Assembly: GCA_003117195.1 (NCBI GenBank)
Contig: BDSI01000010.1
Location: 745,375-809,374, forward strand
Source of the DNA: Eudorina sp. 2006-703-Eu-15
Lineage: Eukaryota > Chlorophyta > Chlorophyceae > Chlamydomonadales > Volvocaceae
Direction: 5' to 3'
DNA: 64,000 nt
A program made the translations under genes and the position numbers. Positions 59,326 to 64,000 of this stretch are shown here, in pieces (the stretch's first letter is position 1; every line of letters begins with the position of its first letter). A model generated the notes under the pieces. The model was not told where the DNA came from and did no database searches. It saw only the letters and a list, made by a program, of their open reading frames with translations.

Positions 59326-59600
59326 GCCCATCATCTTGTTCCTCTGTATGTGATTTGCACAGATTTGCACGCCCTAGCCGGCTATCTAGGTACATACGTG
59401 CGTCCCTTCTTGTTCGGGTTCCAATGAGCTCCAGCTGAACCTTGCCCGACTACACCGGCGACGGCCTCAAGGGGGGGAGTGGTAATTGCCTCATTACAGC
59501 GCCAATGATTGGCTGTGAATAGACATGATAGAATTGAATGAAGGTCCGTCGTCGGTGTATACACTCGTACGTACGCGGCGTACGTACACAAACCAAGTAC

Positions 59601-59640
59601 CTATCTATCGATCTATCTATCTATCCATCTATCTATCCAT
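59601..59640. repeat. CTAT microsatellite
   Basis: About ten CTAT/CCAT/CGAT units. Confidence 0.9.
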
Positions 59641-60952
59641 GTATTTATTTGGAGGAGTACTGCTGCTCGCGTTGGGCACCAGCGTGCGGCATGTCGTGGT
59701 GTGCTCCGTGGGCCCGCCTGGGAACGGTTGCGATGCGTTGCGTGTACCGTATGTGTTGCGACAGCCCCCGCGGTCGTCGATCGCCGCGCACAGGAAGCGA
59801 TGCGCCCTGTTATTGAGTTGATGTTCAGCTGCAGGCAGGCTAGCCAGCGAAGCATGCATTGGCTAGGTACGTACTGTACATCTGTACTGGTCCATCTCCG
59901 ACTACTCCGACGTTGTGGTGACGCCGGCGGGCCGCCCAGGGCCTCCTCTGGCAATATTTATTGATGGTCGATGTTACCGTGCGTGGATCCCGAGGTGTGT
60001 CGTCGGTGACAGGCATAGCAAGATGTTAAGACAGATGACGGACCCGTCGGGAGTCGGTTAGCTCATGGTTACTGGGGGGTTTTATTGCAACGCATGTACG
60101 GGGGTGCGCTTCGTTACTAGCCAGATAGGCTTGTGCGCAAAGATGATGAAGCCTGCTGGTGAATGAAGGTCAAGAAGTTTGATCGATCGCGTCCCGACTG
60201 TAATGTATCGGGCACACGAAGGTCGGAGCAACAAACGACTGGTAGGGGGCGGCAAAGTGGATGAACACCCGGAACACCCATGGAAGCATGGAAGCACTCG
60301 AGCTCTCGAGGAAAGGAAAGGAAACGAGGAATGGAAATGCGATGCGTGCGTGTGCGCGGACAGGAGCTCGTCGCAAACCTGCTGCGATGCACAGGCATGA
60401 GGGCGCAGTAGGCGTGATGTGGCACTACCCGTGATACCTCTAAATTTTGGTGGGCGGGGGACCAGAGGTGGCGGGCTGATCCGTGATGTTAACAAAAATG
60501 TGCGTCGTCTGATGGGGACGTAGAGGACCCGGGGGGGACCGCGCGGCCGGCTGTCGGTGTGCATGAGTGTGTGTACGTGAGGTGCTGCGCATTGAGCGAG
60601 GCAGGGTTAAGGCAGGGCTTCATGTCTTCACAGTGGTGGCAGGGCATTCCGCGCCGGCACCTTCCCGCGGGTGGCCCCGGCCGCCGTGCAGACTGCACGA
60701 CAGCCAAGCACGCGGCCCCGATGACAGATTGAAGAGAGTGAAGAGTGCCCCCGTCCAGCGCGGCAGAGTGGGGGACACTTGGCGTCGCGCACTGTACGGC
60801 CCTGTCACCCACACCAAAACATTGATGATGCTGCAGCGAGATGATCCCGCGGGTGACATCGCTCGGCGACCCAGCAGATATTATTAACAGAGAGTGAAGC
60901 CCCATCCGCCCCCGATGCAACCTCGAGAAGGTTGCACCTCTGCAAACGGTCA

Positions 60953-61020
60953 CTTACAAGGCGGGGACCCTTAGTTCCGACCCTGCAGGCGATCCAGCTG
61001 GCCCTGAGAGAGCTCGCAGG
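60953..61020 (+). repeat. Dispersed element B, diverged fragment
   Basis: TTACAAGGCGGGGACCCTTA, GTTCCGACC and GCTCGCAGGCG follow the order of element B but are more diverged. Confidence 0.4.
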
Positions 61021-61630
61021 CGATGCCGTTGCTACTTGCCCGGCGAGCTCAGCGCCCACTGGATTACGACCCCACCTGCTGCACCCGCTGTCCAGACAGC
61101 AGTACCGCAGCACACGCTGCGGGAGGAGTATGCTCTGGCGCGGCGAACGCCGATGTGTGGCTTCATCGCTTCGCCCCCGAGACAGCGCAGCGACGCGGAG
61201 GTGCCGCTGTCCCCAGACGTACGGTACGGTATCCAGCAAGTTCACACGGGTCCGTGCATTGATCCCTCTTCGGGGTCCGCTGCAGCGTTCATTTTGTTCC
61301 TAGGTCTGCCATCACAATCACTGCAACAGCGCACGCCCCCCCCCCAACACACACACATACCACACAGCGAGCATCGGCGCCTGACCCGCGGGAAACCCCC
61401 TTGGCACAGCTCCAGGAAGGGACAACCCGCCCCCGCGCGGCCCAGCGGCACGAACCCTGTCTCTTCTAGACTTCTTTGAGTCCATCCGCGGACCTCGTCA
61501 CTTCTTTGAGTCCACCAGCGCCACTGCCAACCCGCCAACCTGCCAACCCGTCGACGACCCTTGCTTGCTTGAGGTGTGGAGGGTCCGCGACGGCAAGCAG
61601 GCAGGCAGGGCGACCCCGAGGCGCCGCGGC

Positions 61631-64000
61631 CTACACCCCCGCCACAAAGAACCCCTCGGGCAGCCCCTGGAGCGCCGCCATCAGCGCGGCCTTGTGTGCG
61701 GCGCGGGTGCGCGCCAACGGCCGCGCCGCCGCCAGCACCACGGCCAGAAGCCGCTGCGTCTCCGCCGACGACGACACCGCAGCGCCGCCGCCGGGCGGCG
61801 CCGGCGGCCCCAGCGGCCACGCCGACGGGCCGCCGCCGCCGCCGCCGGAGAAGTCGTACCGCGCGAGGGCCGCGTAGCGCAGCCGCTCGAAGCGCGCGGC
61901 CTCGTCTTCTTCCGTACAGCGGCGGTGACGCTCAGCGGCCTGTACAGCACTTAGCGCCGCCGCCAGGTCGTCGGGCAGCCGCCAGGCTCCCACGTCGGTA
62001 CCGCCGCCGCTGCCGCCGCCACCGAGCCCCAGCAGCGGCAAGCCTGTCGACCGTCCGTGCATTGACCTGCCGTCGCCGTCGCCGCCAGCGCCGCCGCTGC
62101 TGTTCCCGCCGTCGTCTAAATGGTCAAAGTCATCGTACAGCTGCTCCGGGATGGCCCTCTCCTGCAATACAAAACCCCATGAGCACGCCACACATGGTTG
62201 AGACGGCCTGCACGCGCAACCTCAGCCTCCCCAATCCCAAACCCTAACCCTAAAACCCACATCAGCAGCACATTGACCCACCGCCACGCTTCTGTTACTT
62301 CTGTTATTTCGGTTTCTTGGGGCGCGACTCTTGACTTCGGTCACACGTCGTCGGCTGCACTCCGTCACGCCGCTCGCGCCCTGCCCGCGGGACCGCCCCG
62401 AGTCGGACCTCCCACACGGTGTGGCTCCCTGCACATGCGCCGGCAGTCGCCGCCTGGGGCGATGATGTACCGCAACTACACATCTGGTAGCTGGCGCGGT
62501 CAAAGTCGTGCCGGGCTCCCAGTACTCTCGCCGCCCAGTACTCCCACAACACACACACTCCAGGGAGACTAAGCTACTATTTGCTGAGGCGGCCAGCGCG
62601 CCAGCTTCGGCCTGCCCACCGCAATCCCTCCCTTCTCGCAGAAAAGGCATCATGCCCTGATGCCCAGCCTACCGCCAGGGACAGGAAGTGGTCAAGGGTG
62701 ACAGCCGGCGGCTGCGGCGGGTGCGGCTGCGGCCCGGGCCCCCCGGGGGCGCCGGGGGCGCCGGGGCCGGGGCCACCGCCCTGCCGCAGCCTGTCGGCTG
62801 CGCGGCGCCGCGCGGCGGCGAGCTCCGGCTCAGCTATCTGCTCGGGGGGACGGGGTGGGGGGTAGGAGGCGCGAGACGGCACATCTGCGCTGCATCGGCA
62901 CCGGACGCGATGACGGTCCCAGAGTGGTCGACCCCCGTCCGCAGCCGGGGCCCGGCCCGCGGGTACGATAACGGGCGTGTACGGCCGTCGCGTCAATACC
63001 GCACGGGACGTATGCCGCGCGGCGAGAGCGGGGCGCGGGGCGCGGGGTAATCATCGCCACAGAGGGTACGACAGCTCACGCTCGGTGCATCGCGCAACGT
63101 CCATCGCCCGCCGCCGCGTTAAGGGGTACTGACGCCGGTGGTTGGATGCCAGCTTCCGGGCCGCGCGCTGTCCCCGTTGTACGGACCGACCTGAATCGCC
63201 ACCTCCAGCTGCGCCTCCAGCTGCGTGGCCAGACGTGCGGCGGCGTCGGTGGTGGCGTGCGGCAGGTGCTCCAGGGACGAGAGCGCGCCTCCGCCTCCGC
63301 CAGCGCCTCCGACCTTGCCACCCTGCAGCTCAGCGGCGCGCAGCGACACCGTACCAGCAGACAGATGCCGTACCCTGCCTTCCATGAAGCGTTGCCGTAC
63401 GTAGTGGGACCTAGCCCTGACCCCCAACCAGCATCAAGCATCCCCTTCCCCTCCCCTGGGCCGCACTCCCCAGTGGGCAGCACCCCTCAACGCAATTTCG
63501 CCGAGGTGCAGGCGGCAGGCGGCAGGTGGCAGCCACGCGCGACTAGGAAGGGCGATCGACGGCAGGGCCCTCCGCCGAGGGGTCAAACTGCGGGGGCCCC
63601 TCGAACCCCGTCCCCCTCGTTGGCGGCGCCGTGCGGGCCGCGCCTCCGCGCCGCCAGACGAGGGAAATCCGCACCCTCAACGCCCTCAGGCACCCCTTTT
63701 CCGTCAAGTCTATCTCACGTCCCCCATTCCCGAGCGCGGTGTCCCTTGGATCCTCCTCCTGTGGACGCACCTGCCCCGTCTGAGCTCGGTACGGCGCCCC
63801 CGGGGGCCCCCGCCGTCCGCCCGCGGCGCCCTGTGGGTGTGGGTGCTGCAGTTGCTGCAGGTATTGCTGCTCCTCAGCGATGGCGCTTCCCAGCCATTCG
63901 AAGAACAGCGCGCCGTGCGCCGCAAGCTCCTGCGGGGGCGGGGCCGCGGGGCCCGCGGCCGCGGAGGAAGGGCGGTGGTGGGGCCGCGGAGGAGGGGCAG
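61631..64000 (-). CDS. Unidentified helix-rich protein, C-terminal part (5' end outside the window)
   Basis: Four exons are visible on the minus strand: about 63929-63771, one ending at 63191 (start near 63380, uncertain), 62837-62673, and 62161-61631 (TAG). The last three join in phase 0. The first exon contains ELAAHGALFFEWLGSAIAEE followed by a Gln/Leu-rich helix. The next ends in ARLATQLEAQLEVAIQ, and the third has IAEPELAAARRRAADRL, a Gly/Pro linker, and VTLDHFLSLA. The last starts ERAIPEQLYDDFDHLDD and contains Gly-rich linkers and a helix ending in LPEGFFVAG. The FFEWL helix followed by more helices faintly recalls the long domain of APC4 (anaphase-promoting complex), but this is a guess. 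The join between the first two exons could not be resolved; an exon may be missing. Confidence 0.5.

Larger units (their letters stand above)
59326..61630. other. Intergenic region after the glycosyltransferase gene
   Basis: No gene is recognised. It holds a CTAT microsatellite (59601-59640), a fragment of element B (60953-61020), and several short overlapping frames without motifs. A plus frame at 61036-61479 is open for 147 codons but has no recognised similarity. Confidence 0.5.

Noticed and set aside
62230..62260. Telomere-like CCCTAACCCTAAAACCC string
   Set aside because: Only two to three units, inside an intron of the last gene; too short to suggest a chromosome end.

Overview
The window is nuclear DNA of a green alga, most likely a volvocine (Chlamydomonas/Gonium/Volvox-type) species. 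Evidence: GC-rich coding sequence, many short exons with GT/AG introns, intron repeats everywhere, a gametolysin-type (peptidase M11) metalloproteinase with a proline-rich tail, and a chlorophyte-type fusion of a HAD phosphatase to NAD-dependent glycerol-3-phosphate dehydrogenase. Two genes carry the algal poly(A) signal TGTAA downstream. No bacterial operon, CRISPR array or virus was seen. Gene models were built by hand from splice sites, reading phase and family motifs; exon ends may be off by a base.

Layout: (1) 1-641, an AG-free minisatellite leading into the C-terminal half of an EXO70 exocyst subunit (+, 648-4692). (2) A secreted M11 metalloproteinase (+, 6793-13077). (3) A tRNA-Val(CAC) (-, 15241-15311) in a gene-poor stretch. 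(4) A small ENOD93/HIG1-like membrane protein (-, 18542-17492). (5) A membrane-anchored fasciclin (FAS1) protein (-, 22744-19882). (6) A plastid-type FAX/Tmemb_14 protein (+, 23939-25136). (7) Two tandem SWEET sugar transporters (-, 33351-29593 and 37968-35906) with identical lengths in exons 1-5. (8) The 19-exon phosphatase/G3P dehydrogenase gene (-, 52608-41320). (9) A GT-A-like glycosyltransferase (+, about 56529-59325) with an apparent 1-nt frameshift. (10) The 3' part of an unidentified coiled-coil gene (-, 61631 to the window end).

Several neighbours deal with carbon partitioning (fatty-acid export, sugar transport, glycerol synthesis) and others with secretion or the extracellular matrix (EXO70, M11, FAS1, glycosyltransferase). 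This may be chance; nothing shows joint control. The most distinctive features are in the non-coding DNA: private minisatellites lying against splice sites, a donor splice site copied three times in tandem, an intronic long hairpin, at least two SINE-like families, a roughly 30-bp motif recurring mainly in introns, and a dispersed 12-bp inverted-repeat motif.
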